From assembly GCA_030038035.1 (NCBI GenBank), contig JASHPP010000685.1, positions 1 through 19,815 of the forward strand: 19,815 bases of DNA, read 5' to 3'. The stretch comes from Trebonia sp. (lineage in GTDB: Bacteria; Actinomycetota; Actinomycetes; Streptosporangiales; Streptosporangiaceae). Positions 7,408 through 14,694 of the stretch are shown in pieces (within the stretch, counting starts at the first letter, position 1; every line of letters starts with the position of its first letter). Both the position numbers and the translations under genes were made by a program. Below the pieces are notes generated by a model that was not told where the DNA came from, searched no databases, and saw only the letters and a list, made by a program, of their open reading frames with translations.

Positions 7408-7413
7408 GGGTAG
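7394..7413. promoter_or_regulatory. Operator-like dyad 2 over the -10 of the exporter gene
   Basis: Perfect 7-bp arms CTACCCA (7394-7400) and TGGGTAG (7407-7413) with a 6-bp spacer. It has the same 7-6-7 geometry as dyad 1, overlaps it by 3 bp and encloses the -10 box. Confidence 0.6.
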
Positions 7414-7415
7414 AC

Positions 7416-9209
7416 GTGGCGACAACGGCGAGCGAGCAGGCGGCGGGCGGCGGCGAGTCCTTCAACGGCGGCTCGCTGAGCGAAGACCCGGACGGCGCCG
7501 GGCGGGGCCGGGCGTACAAGTGGGTGGCGCTGTCCAACACCACGCTCGCGATGGTGATGGCGACGATCGACGCGTCCATCGTGATCGTCTCGATGCCCGC
7601 GATCTTCCGCGGGATCAACCTGAACCCGCTCACCCCCGGCAACGTCTCGTACCTGCTGTGGATGATCATGGGCTACCTGCTTGTGCAGTCCGTGCTCGTG
7701 GTCACCCTCGGCAGGCTCGGCGACATCTTCGGCCGGGTGAAGATCTACAACCTCGGCTTCGTCGTCTTCACGCTCGCCTCCGTCGCGCTGAGCTTCGACC
7801 CCGCGCAGGGCCCGAACGGGGCGCTGTGGCTCATCGGCTGGCGCGTCGTCCAGGCGTTCGGCGGCGCGATGCTGATGGCCAACTCGGCCGCGATCATCAC
7901 CGACGCGTTCCCGGCCGGCCAGCGCGGCATGGCGCTCGGCGTCAACCAGATCGCGGGCATCTCCGGCCAGTTCGTCGGCCTGCTGCTCGGCGGGCTGCTC
8001 GCGGCCTGGGACTGGCGGGCGATCTTCTGGATCAACGTGCCGTTCGGGGTGTTCGGCACCGTGTGGGCGTACAAGAGCCTGCGGGAGATCGCCAGCACCC
8101 GCAAGGCCCGCATCGACTGGGCCGGCAACGTCACGTTCGCCATCGGGGCCGGGCTGCTGCTGACCGCGATCACCTACGGCATCCGCCCCTACGGCACGTC
8201 CGCCACCGGCTGGGGCAGCCCGATGGTGATCGGCGGGCTCGCCCTCGGGGTGGCGCTGCTCGCCGCCTTCGTGGTCGTGGAGAGCAAGGTCGCCGACCCG
8301 ATGTTCCGGCTGAAGCTGTTCCGGATCCGCGCGTTCGCGGCCGGCAACATCGCCAGCCTGCTCGGCGCGATCGCGCGCGGCGGCCTGCAGTTCATGCTGG
8401 TCATCTGGCTGGCCGGGATCTGGCTGCCGCTGCACGGCTACGACTTCACCGTCACCCCGCTGTGGGCGGGCATCTACATGCTGCCGCTGACCGGCGGGTT
8501 CCTCCTCGCGGGCCCGCTGTCGGGCGTGCTGTCGGACAGGTACGGCTCGCGCCCGTTCGCGACCGCCGGCCTGCTGGTGGCCGGCGCGTGCTTCGTGGGC
8601 CTCATGCTGCTGCCTGTCGACTTCCCGTACTGGGCGTTCGCCCTGATCATCTTCGGCAACGGGGTAGGCTCCGGCCTGTTCACCTCGCCTAACACCTCCG
8701 CGATCATGTCCAGCGTCCCGGCCCACCATCGCGGCGCGGCGTCCGGCATGCGGTCGACCTTCCAGAACTCGGGCATGTCGCTGTCGATCGGGATCTTCTT
8801 CTCGCTGATGATCGCGGGCCTGGCGGACACGCTGCCGCGCACGCTGACCGCCGGGCTCACCGCGCGTGGCGTCCCGCTCGCGCAGGCGAGCTCGATCGCG
8901 CACCTGCCGCCGGTGTCCACCGTGTTCGCCGCGATGCTCGGCTACAACCCGGTGCGGAACCTGCTCGGGCCGACCGGCCTGCTGCACACGCTGCCCGGCA
9001 GCGACGTCGCGGTGCTGACCGGACGGCAGTTCTTCCCCGACCTCATCTCGGGGCCGTTCCACCACGGGCTGATGATCGTGTTCACCGCGGCAGCGGTGAT
9101 GTCGCTGCTCGGCGCGGTCGTGTCGTGGTTCCGCGGAAAGCAGTTCATTTTCGGGGAAGAGGGGCCACGGCCCGTTCCTGATGCTGAAAATGAGCCGGTG
9201 ACCGGGTAA
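7416..9209 (+). CDS. MFS exporter, DHA2 (14-TM drug:H+ antiporter) family
   Basis: 597 residues from GTG 7416. Family signatures are DASIVIVSMPAIF in helix 1, motif A GRLGDIFGRVKIY, an RVVQAFGGAMLMAN block in helix 4 and GGLLAAWDWRAIFWINVPFG (motif C region, helix 5). The length and many hydrophobic segments fit the 14-helix EmrB/QacA type. A long polar stretch between late helices (about LPRTLTAGLTARGVPLAQAS to GSDVAVLTGRQFFPD) is an extra loop. It probably exports a drug-like or lipophilic compound with proton antiport across the cytoplasmic membrane; the substrate is unknown. The start is set by the leaderless promoter; an open frame to 7380 upstream lies inside the promoter. Two overlapping dyads suggest tight repression, but no regulator gene is adjacent. 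The stop overlaps the -10 of the next gene. Confidence 0.88.
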   Translation: MATTASEQAAGGGESFNGGSLSEDPDGAGRGRAYKWVALSNTTLAMVMATIDASIVIVSMPAIFRGINLNPLTPGNVSYLLWMIMGYLLVQSVLVVTLGRLGDIFGRVKIYNLGFVVFTLASVALSFDPAQGPNGALWLIGWRVVQAFGGAMLMANSAAIITDAFPAGQRGMALGVNQIAGISGQFVGLLLGGLLAAWDWRAIFWINVPFGVFGTVWAYKSLREIASTRKARIDWAGNVTFAIGAGLLLTAITYGIRPYGTSATGWGSPMVIGGLALGVALLAAFVVVESKVADPMFRLKLFRIRAFAAGNIASLLGAIARGGLQFMLVIWLAGIWLPLHGYDFTVTPLWAGIYMLPLTGGFLLAGPLSGVLSDRYGSRPFATAGLLVAGACFVGLMLLPVDFPYWAFALIIFGNGVGSGLFTSPNTSAIMSSVPAHHRGAASGMRSTFQNSGMSLSIGIFFSLMIAGLADTLPRTLTAGLTARGVPLAQASSIAHLPPVSTVFAAMLGYNPVRNLLGPTGLLHTLPGSDVAVLTGRQFFPDLISGPFHHGLMIVFTAAAVMSLLGAVVSWFRGKQFIFGEEGPRPVPDAENEPVTG

Positions 9210-9212
9210 AAT
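9207..9212 (+). promoter_or_regulatory. -10 box of the FmdB-type gene (leaderless start)
   Basis: TAAAAT begins with the TAA stop of the exporter gene and lies 7 nt before GTG 9220. The -35 is not convincing. Confidence 0.5.
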
Positions 9213-9219
9213 CCCTTCC

Positions 9220-9435
9220 GTGCCACGTTATGAGTATCGCTGCCGTGCCTGCGGCGACACGTTCGAGCTGACCCGGCCGATGAGCGAGTCGTCGGCGCCG
9301 TGCACCTGCCCCCAGGGCCACGACGACACCGTCAAGCTGCTGTCCACGGTGGCTGTCGGGGGGATGGCGGGCGGCCGTACCCCGGCCGGGGGCGGCGGAG
9401 GCTGCTGCGGCGGCGCGTGCGGCTGCGGCGGTTAG
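9220..9435 (+). CDS. FmdB-family zinc-ribbon protein with Cys/Gly tail
   Basis: 71 residues. The N-terminus MPRYEYRCRACGDTFELTRP is the FmdB-type zinc ribbon, with a first CxxC at C8/C11 and later metal ligands in CTCPQGH (C28, C30). VKLLSTVAVGG follows, then a Gly/Cys-rich tail (GGGGGCCGGACGCGG) that may bind metal. Originally linked to amidase/formamidase regulation (FmdB), most family members have no proven role. GTG 9220 starts 7 nt after a TAAAAT -10. The stop TAG shares bases with the TAA stop of the convergent exporter gene. Confidence 0.82.
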   Translation: MPRYEYRCRACGDTFELTRPMSESSAPCTCPQGHDDTVKLLSTVAVGGMAGGRTPAGGGGGCCGGACGCGG

Positions 9436-9440
9436 CCGCC
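9427..9440. terminator. Bidirectional stem-loop at two overlapping stop codons
   Basis: GGCGG and CCGCC pair around a TTAG loop, and the loop holds both stops (TAG on plus, TAA on minus). There is no T-tract on either side, so terminator function is a weak inference. Confidence 0.4.
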
Positions 9441-10943
9441 CCGCCTCTTGCTGTTATCGGCACGGGACGGCGCCGGTAAGGACTCCGGGGCTGCCCGCGC
9501 GACCGTGGCCTTCGCCCATGCGGTCGTGGAGATGATGCCGAGCAGCAGCACGGCGTAGCCGCAGCCCGCCATCACCCACCAGCTCGCGTGCGCGGCGCCG
9601 AGGAACCCCGCGTGCAGCGAGCCGCGCAGCGACGCGGCGAGCACCGAGCCGACGATGGCCACGCCGAGTGAGGTGCCGAGCTGGCGGCTGGCGGAGTTCA
9701 TCCCGGACGCGACGCCGGCCTGGGACTTGGGCACGCCCGACATGACCCCGTTGGTGATCGCCGAGCTCACCATGCCGACGCCGATGCCGAACAGGCCGTA
9801 GGTGGCGATCAGGAACAGCGGGCCCGACGTGAAGGAAAGCCGGGACAGCGCGGCGCTCGACAGCGTGAGCGCGGTGCCGGCGACCACCAGCGGGATGCGC
9901 GGGCCGCGCCTGGCGAGGATCCGGCCGGACAGCGGGGCGCACAGCGCCATCGTCACCGGCATCGGCAAGATCGTCAGGCCGGCCCGCGCCGCCGAGAAGT
10001 CGCGCACGTCCTGCAGGTACAGCGTGGTGAGGAAGAGGAACCCGGCGGTCGCCGCGATCGCGCACACCGCGGTCATGTTGGCCGCGCTGAACGGCACGCT
10101 GCGGAACAGCCGGAAGTCGACGAGCGGCTCGCGGCGGCGGGGCTCGTACCGCAGCAGGAGGCCGAGCGCGGTCAGGGACAGCACGAAGAACCCGGTGATC
10201 TGCGGCGAGAACCAGCCGTAGCCCGGGCCCTGGATGATCGCGTAGGCGAGCGCGGCGAGCATCACGATGACGAGGACCTGGCCCACGGGATCGGCGCGGC
10301 GGCCGCGCTCGGCGCGCGACTCGGGCACGAACAGCGCGGTCAGCGCGATCGCGGCCAGGCCGACGGGGATGTTCGCCCAGAAGATGCTGCGCCAGCCGCC
10401 GACGTTGATGAGGATGCCGCCGGCCACCGGTCCGAGCGCCATCGACAGGCCGAACACCCCGTCCCACACCCCGATGGCCTTCGCCCGCTCGGACGGCGTG
10501 GTGAAGGTGTTCGTGATGATGCCAAGCGCCGCCGGGTTCAGCATCGACCCGCCGACCCCCTGCAGCACACGGAACCCGATGAGCCAGGCGAGGCTCGGCG
10601 CCAGGCTGCACAGCCAGGAGCCCATCGTGAACAGCGACAGGCCGACCTGGAAGATCGTGCGGCGGCCGATCCGGTCGGCGGCCGCGCCGGAGAACATCAG
10701 CAGGCTGGCGAGCACGATCGTGTACCCGGCGACCGTCCACTGCAGGCCCGCGACCGTGGTGTGCAGCGTGCGGCCGATGGCGGGCAGCCCGACGTTGACG
10801 ATCGTGTTGTCCAGGCCGACCATGAACAGCGCGCTGCAGCAGACCGCGAGCACGACGGCGCGCTTGCCGCCCCCGATGGCTGCGGATGGTGATTGATTAG
10901 ACACGTTCTGTAGTTGCACTTGGGCAGCGGAAACCGAATGCAT
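9432..10943 (-). CDS. MFS exporter, DHA2 (EmrB/QacA) family
   Basis: 503 residues from ATG 10943. Signatures: LDNTIVNVGLPAIG (helix 1), motif A GAAADRIGRRTIF, RVLQGVGGSMLNPAAL (helix 4), motif C GPVAGGILINVGGWRSIFWA, and a late SGMNSASRQLGTSLGVAIVG block. This is the classical multidrug antiporter arrangement with about 14 helices, exporting toxic or antibiotic-like compounds with proton exchange. The frame is open to 11069, but those extra residues lie across the promoter (-35 at 11010-11015), so MHSVSAAQ is taken as the start, with AGGCGG about 6 nt upstream. It is not closely similar to the exporter at 7416-9209 in its signature blocks, so this is not a recent tandem duplication. It converges on the FmdB-type gene with a 4-nt overlap. 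Confidence 0.88.
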   Translation of the reverse strand: MHSVSAAQVQLQNVSNQSPSAAIGGGKRAVVLAVCCSALFMVGLDNTIVNVGLPAIGRTLHTTVAGLQWTVAGYTIVLASLLMFSGAAADRIGRRTIFQVGLSLFTMGSWLCSLAPSLAWLIGFRVLQGVGGSMLNPAALGIITNTFTTPSERAKAIGVWDGVFGLSMALGPVAGGILINVGGWRSIFWANIPVGLAAIALTALFVPESRAERGRRADPVGQVLVIVMLAALAYAIIQGPGYGWFSPQITGFFVLSLTALGLLLRYEPRRREPLVDFRLFRSVPFSAANMTAVCAIAATAGFLFLTTLYLQDVRDFSAARAGLTILPMPVTMALCAPLSGRILARRGPRIPLVVAGTALTLSSAALSRLSFTSGPLFLIATYGLFGIGVGMVSSAITNGVMSGVPKSQAGVASGMNSASRQLGTSLGVAIVGSVLAASLRGSLHAGFLGAAHASWWVMAGCGYAVLLLGIISTTAWAKATVARAAPESLPAPSRADNSKRRGG

Positions 10944-10969
10944 TGCGCACCGCCTAGGGGGGTCGGCGA

Positions 10970-10991
10970 GTGTTATATCCGGATATGACAC
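10970..10991. promoter_or_regulatory. 22-bp operator-like dyad over the -10 of the exporter gene
   Basis: Arms GTGTTATATCC and GGATATGACAC are complementary except for one pair; the inner 12 bp (ATATCCGGATAT) are perfectly palindromic. It overlaps the proposed -10, as expected for a TetR- or MarR-type repressor site. Confidence 0.65.
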
Positions 10992-11015
10992 TACATGGGT
11001 GCGGCTAGTAGTCAA
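10988..11015 (-). promoter_or_regulatory. Promoter of the 9432-10943 exporter
   Basis: Minus strand: -35 TTGACT (11015-11010), 16-bp spacer, -10 TAGTGT (10993-10988). The leader to ATG 10943 is about 38 nt and contains the rest of the dyad. Confidence 0.55.
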
Positions 11016-11154
11016 TAGGTCACGCATTAGTGAGCACGGAAGTCGTCCGCGTGAGTTCTGCCCTCGCACCGGGATGTCTCGGTCTACATTTGTGCCAGGT
11101 GCCGTGATTGCCGGCTGCGAACTTTGTTACATGCGTGATTAGTGAGGTGGCGGC

Positions 11155-11904
11155 GTGCCCGAGGGGGGATACCTAAGCCGCAGGCTACTCCAGCTGGTCA
11201 TGCCCATTTCCCCCGACCGCCGCATGTTCCGCATTCACGACCCTGAGGTCGACCCTGACGCCCCCGGCGGGCCGCTGCCGCCGATCGGCGTCCTGGTGTC
11301 CGGCAGCCGCGAGCAGCTATTGGTAGGCAGCCTCCAGCAGGATATCGATGTCCGGCTGGTGCTCGAGGAGTGGGACGGCCAGCCGCTGCTGCCCGACGCC
11401 TGGGATGAGGAGGGCAAGGCGCGGCTGTACTTGCGCGGGCAACTGTCGGTCGACATGGGGTCGGTGGGGCCCGCCGTATCGCGGCTGCGCCTGTCCGGCG
11501 GGGTTGGCGACTACGAGGTACGCGTGTACGCGCGCCACCGCGAGGCGGTGGTGCAGCTGTACGAGGACCTGTTCTCCCAGCACAAGGACCCGCTGAGCGA
11601 TGAGTTCCAGCGCGAGAAACGCAAGCTTGAGGGAGTGGAGCGGTACCTGGTCCAGCTCTGGCGCGACTCGTTACGTATGGACGGGGACCGGTGCCCTGCT
11701 CGGCGCCGTCGGGCTGGCGCTGCGCGCGGCCGGGTGGCTGCCCGGCTTGGGAGTCGCGGCCTTGGTTATCGCCGCGCTGGTCGTCGTGGCCCTCGTCGTC
11801 GCCTGGCCGGTGCCGGACGTCCCGGCCGGCACGGTGGCCCGCGCGCTGGTGAGGCCCGCTGGCGGCCCGGTCTTCGCGGGCGCGCTGATCCCCGGGGTGC
11901 CTGA
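11155..11904 (+). CDS. Uncharacterised protein with a beta-rich N-terminal domain; abnormal C-terminal third
   Basis: I do not recognise the family. From GTG 11155 (GAGGTG about 6 nt upstream) the first 175 or so residues look like a genuine soluble protein with beta strands: PPIGVLVSGSREQLLVGSLQ, DIDVRLVLEEWDGQPLLP, RLYLRGQLSVDMGSV and GDYEVRVYARHREAVVQLYE, then a charged helix (FQREKRKLEGVERYLVQLW). After about 11685 the translation turns into Arg/Gly/Ala-rich residues (CPARRRRAGAARG and onward) typical of reading opposite another gene, and this last 234 nt overlaps the convergent DUF3040 gene. Either the tail is translated as such or an ancestral stop was lost by frameshift near 11680. A rare Leu TTA codon at 11671-11673 is on the other strand the TAA stop of DUF3040. 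Confidence 0.6.
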   Translation: MPEGGYLSRRLLQLVMPISPDRRMFRIHDPEVDPDAPGGPLPPIGVLVSGSREQLLVGSLQQDIDVRLVLEEWDGQPLLPDAWDEEGKARLYLRGQLSVDMGSVGPAVSRLRLSGGVGDYEVRVYARHREAVVQLYEDLFSQHKDPLSDEFQREKRKLEGVERYLVQLWRDSLRMDGDRCPARRRRAGAARGRVAARLGSRGLGYRRAGRRGPRRRLAGAGRPGRHGGPRAGEARWRPGLRGRADPRGA

Positions 11905-12156
11905 CGCCTGGGGGGTGGTCGACTGTTTGAGTGCGTGCGCGCGGAAGGGAACCATGACGTACACCATCATCGAGATGACGGCCACCACCGCGACCGTGAA
12001 CAGCGACCCGATGACCCGTCCCCGGGTGGAACGGAGCCTGACGGGCGGCCCTGGCCGCCGGAACGAGGACAGCCGCGCAGCAAGACCCGGGTCCTCGGCC
12101 GAAAGCCGCCGCTCGATCTCGGCGAGGATGCGCTGCTCGTCCATTGACAGCGCCAT
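11671..12156 (-). CDS. DUF3040 single-pass membrane protein with Thr/Ala/Pro-rich tail
   Basis: 161 residues. MALSMDEQRILAEIERRLSA then EDPGLAARLSSFRRP is the DUF3040 signature, followed by one transmembrane helix (about 48-70, VIGSLFTVAVVAVISMMVYVM) and a low-complexity Thr/Ala/Pro/Ser tail of about 85 residues. Function of the family is unknown; it is common in actinomycetes. GGAGG lies 9 nt before ATG 12156. Upstream, a weak minus-strand promoter TTGGAT with GATAGT at 18 bp can be seen near 12192-12221. The tail overlaps the convergent gene at 11155-11904, and third positions of the two overlapping frames are not decisive. The N-terminal half is certain, the tail less so. Confidence 0.78.
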   Translation of the reverse strand: MALSMDEQRILAEIERRLSAEDPGLAARLSSFRRPGPPVRLRSTRGRVIGSLFTVAVVAVISMMVYVMVPFRAHALKQSTTPQASGTPGISAPAKTGPPAGLTSARATVPAGTSGTGQATTRATTTSAAITKAATPKPGSHPAARSASPTAPSRAPVPVHT

Positions 12157-12338
12157 GGCGCCATACCTCCATGTTCCGCGCGCTACTGGGAACTCTCTTA
12201 CTATCCCCCACGGAGGCAGCTTTATCCAATCGTTCTGACTTTGTTCCCCGCTCTTTTTGCAACACCTCAGCCATCGCTACGGACTGTGTCACCTCTTGCA
12301 TCAGGGAGTAGTGACGGCGCCAGCGGTGTCCGTGGAAC

Positions 12339-12352
12339 CGAACACGTGTTTG
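12339..12352. promoter_or_regulatory. LexA-like SOS box upstream of the radical SAM gene
   Basis: CGAACACGTGTTTG matches the actinobacterial SOS consensus CGAAC-N4-GTTCG at 9 of 10 defined positions and overlaps the -35 hexamer, the position expected for a repressor. Binding is not proven. Confidence 0.6.
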
Positions 12353-12378
12353 CCAAGATCGAATAGTCGTTCTAGGCT
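12350..12378 (+). promoter_or_regulatory. Promoter of the radical SAM gene (leaderless start)
   Basis: -35 TTGCCA (12350-12355), exact 17-bp spacer, -10 TAGGCT (12373-12378), then 7 nt to ATG 12386. The -35 is identical to that of the exporter at 7380. Confidence 0.65.
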
Positions 12379-12385
12379 TAGGTCC

Positions 12386-14491
12386 ATGCGCTGGGACAAC
12401 CTGCGACTCGATGCCGTGGCCGGCTCCGCCTCGCCAGACGACGGCGGACAGGTGCCGATGTTCGAACGCGGCGCCGTGGTGCGCACGTTCGACACGCCGG
12501 GCTTCCGCGGCATGACGTTCTACGAGATCCAGGCGAAGTCGATCGTCAGCCGCGTCCCCGAGGCCTCCAGGATGCCGTTCCGCTGGACGATCAACCCGTA
12601 CCGCGGATGCCAGCATTCTTGCGTCTACTGCGCATGGGGTGAAACACCGATTCTGATGGGGGATGGAACCACTAGACCGATCGCGGATGTTCGCGTGGGT
12701 GATGCGATCTACGGCACGGTGCAGGACGGACCCTGCCGCCGCTACGCGGTCACGGAGGTGCTGGCGCACTGGTCCACGGTCAAGCCCGCCTACCGGATCA
12801 CGCTAGCGGACGGCACGCGGCTGGTCACGAGCGCCGACCATCGGTTCCTGACCGAGCGCGGCTGGAAGCACGTGACCGGCGCCGGGCAGGGACCGGAGCA
12901 GCGTCCGTTCCTGACCCCGAGCAACAAGCTCATGGGCGTCGGCGCCTTCGCCGACCCGCCCAAGGACAGCACCCAGTACCGGCGCGGCTACCTGTGCGGC
13001 ATGATCGGGGGGGACGCCAGCCTCGGACATCGCCGCCGCCCGCGCGGCGACGCATGCCGGTTCGGTCTTGCCCTGGCCGATACAGAGGCGCTGACCCGCA
13101 CCCGCCGCTACCTGGGCACGTTCGGAATTCTCGCCACGGAGGCCGACCTCGCCCTCGCCGGCCAGGCGCGCGGGGCCGTCCGGGCGACCGCGACCGCGTC
13201 GCGGGGAAACGTGCGGGCAATCGAGCACCTGATCGCGTGGCCCACCTGCCCGTGCGAGGACTGGTTCCACGGCTTCCTGGCCGGCATCTTCGACGCCGAG
13301 GGCTCGCACAGCAGGGGTACCTGGCGGGTATCCAGCACCGATCCGCAGATCATCACGTGGACCACGCGCGCGCTGGACGTGCTGGGCTTCGACCACGTGC
13401 TGGAACCGCCGGACAGGCCGGACGGACTTGCCGTGGTGAGGCTGCGCGGCGGCCTGCGGGAGGTGATGCGGTTCTTCCACGCCACCGATCCGGCGATCAC
13501 GCGGAAGCGGTCGATCGAGGGCGCGGCGCTCAAGGGCGACGCCAGGCTGCGGGTGGCTGCGATCGAGCCGCTCGGGATCGAGCTGCCGATGTTCGACATC
13601 ACGACAGGCACAGGCGACTTCATCGCGAACGGCGTCGTGAGCCACAACTGCTTCGCCCGCAATACGCACACCTACCTGGACCTGGACGCCGGGCGGGACT
13701 TCGACACCAAGGTGGTCGTCAAGGTCAACGCGCCCGAGCTGCTGCGCAAGAAGCTCGCCTCGCCTGGCTGGACCGGCGAGCACATCGCGATGGGCACGAA
13801 TGTCGACTGCTACCAGCGGGCCGAAGGCCGCTACCAGCTCATGCGCGGGATCATCGCCGCGCTGCGGGACGCGGCCAACCCGTTCTCGATCCTGACCAAG
13901 GGCACGCTGATCCTGCGCGACCTGGACCTGCTCCTTGAGGCCGCCGAGGTGACCGACGTCGGACTGAACGTCTCGGCGGCCTTTGTCGACAAGTCGCTGT
14001 GGCGGGCCATCGAGCCGGGCACGCCGGCTCCTGAACGGCGCCTGCAGGCCTGCGCCACGCTCAACGACAACGGGCTGCCCTGCGGGGTGCTGATGGGCCC
14101 TGTCGTGCCGTACCTGTCGGACTCTCCCGCCCAGCTCGCCGCGGCCGTGAAACAGATCGCGGAGGCGGGAGCCAGCCATGTGACCCCGATCGTGCTGCAC
14201 CTGCGGCCGGGCGCCAGGGAGTGGTTTCTTGGCTGGCTGCGCGGCGCGCACCCGGACCTCGTGGGCCGCTACGCCGCGCTCTACCGGCGTGGCGCGTACG
14301 CGCCAAAGGACTACCAGGCCGGGATCGCCGCCCAGGTCCGGGAGCTGGCCGACCGGTACGGCGTCGGCCGCCGCGGCCCGCGCCAGGCGCGGGCGCTGCC
14401 CCGCTCCCCCGCCGTCCGGACGTCGGCGCCGCCGACGCCGCCGACGCCGCCGACAGTTCCAGCGGGCCACGAGCAGCTCAGCCTCCTGTAA
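12386..14491 (+). CDS. Intein-containing Rv2578c-family radical SAM protein
   Basis: 701 residues: 361 of host protein and a 340-residue intein. The host protein opens MRWDNLRLDA and contains the radical SAM [4Fe-4S] motif CX3CX2C as C75-QHS-C79-VY-C, where the third cysteine is the first residue after the intein. After splicing it reads CQHSCVY joined to CFARNTHTYLDLD. The family is related to the SplB/COG1533 group annotated as DNA repair photolyase-like, though the reaction of Rv2578c-type proteins is not known. The C-terminus has a Thr-Pro-Pro repeat linker (14428-14456) and ends HEQLSLL, resembling the beta-clamp-binding consensus QL(S/D)LF. ATG 12386 is chosen for the family N-terminus and a leaderless promoter 7 nt upstream; an open frame to 12257 lies across that promoter. 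With the LexA-like box, a DNA-damage role is a reasonable inference. Confidence 0.9.
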   Translation: MRWDNLRLDAVAGSASPDDGGQVPMFERGAVVRTFDTPGFRGMTFYEIQAKSIVSRVPEASRMPFRWTINPYRGCQHSCVYCAWGETPILMGDGTTRPIADVRVGDAIYGTVQDGPCRRYAVTEVLAHWSTVKPAYRITLADGTRLVTSADHRFLTERGWKHVTGAGQGPEQRPFLTPSNKLMGVGAFADPPKDSTQYRRGYLCGMIGGDASLGHRRRPRGDACRFGLALADTEALTRTRRYLGTFGILATEADLALAGQARGAVRATATASRGNVRAIEHLIAWPTCPCEDWFHGFLAGIFDAEGSHSRGTWRVSSTDPQIITWTTRALDVLGFDHVLEPPDRPDGLAVVRLRGGLREVMRFFHATDPAITRKRSIEGAALKGDARLRVAAIEPLGIELPMFDITTGTGDFIANGVVSHNCFARNTHTYLDLDAGRDFDTKVVVKVNAPELLRKKLASPGWTGEHIAMGTNVDCYQRAEGRYQLMRGIIAALRDAANPFSILTKGTLILRDLDLLLEAAEVTDVGLNVSAAFVDKSLWRAIEPGTPAPERRLQACATLNDNGLPCGVLMGPVVPYLSDSPAQLAAAVKQIAEAGASHVTPIVLHLRPGAREWFLGWLRGAHPDLVGRYAALYRRGAYAPKDYQAGIAAQVRELADRYGVGRRGPRQARALPRSPAVRTSAPPTPPTPPTVPAGHEQLSLL
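12629..13648 (+). mobile_element. Full-length intein with LAGLIDADG homing endonuclease
   Basis: In-frame element of 340 codons. Splicing blocks: Cys1 with CAWGETPILMGDGTTRPIADV (block A, split here at its natural end), TSADHRFLTERGW (block B, His71), MFDITTGTGDFIANG (block F) and VVSHN (block G, His339-Asn340), followed by Cys+1 of the host protein. All class 1 splicing residues are present. Two endonuclease motifs, LCGMIGGDA (122-130, acid D129) and LAGIFDAEG (217-225, acid E224), lie about 90 residues apart, so it is probably an active monomeric homing endonuclease. The first 80 nt (GGT GAA ACA CCG ATT, ACC ACT AGA) use more A/T-ending codons than the host gene, suggesting later acquisition. 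Confidence 0.92.
14428..14456 (+). repeat. 9-bp tandem repeat in the radical SAM gene tail
   Basis: About three copies of GCCGCCGAC encode a Pro-Pro-Thr linker between the catalytic domain and the QLSLL tail. Copy number is likely variable between strains. Confidence 0.7.
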
Positions 14492-14602
14492 CGACAGCCT
14501 CTCCTGTTACCCTTGGGGCTCGCGGAGGTTGCCCGTGGAGCGTCGTCCGCCGCGCGGGGGCGGCTCTGGCCCGAATCACGTGATCGTAACGGCCTGCTCG
14601 CC

Positions 14603-14640
14603 TCGCTCACGGCATCCACTCGTGAGCGATTTATCTTGTA
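14603..14640 (+). terminator. Rho-independent terminator of the radical SAM gene
   Basis: Perfect 9-bp stem TCGCTCACG / CGTGAGCGA with a 9-nt loop, followed by TTTATCTTGT. It lies about 110 nt after the stop at 14491. Confidence 0.65.
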
Positions 14641-14694
14641 TGTCACAATCTGCCCGGTTCCCGGTCGCCGCCATGTCCCGGCCCGCGGCGGATG

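Noticed and set aside
7401..9065. 554-codon minus-strand frame opposite the first exporter
   Set aside because: Composition is Arg/Glu/His/Gly-rich without hydrophobic core or motifs; the plus strand encodes a clear MFS protein.
7416..10943. The two DHA2 exporters as a recent duplication
   Set aside because: They face each other but differ in signature blocks, length and loops, so they are independent family members.
12257..12385. Upstream extension of the radical SAM protein
   Set aside because: It would include the -35, -10 and LexA-like box; MRWDNLRL is the usual family start.
12803..14470. 555-codon minus-strand frame opposite the radical SAM/intein gene
   Set aside because: Low-complexity Arg/Val/Ala translation; the plus strand has all intein and radical SAM motifs.
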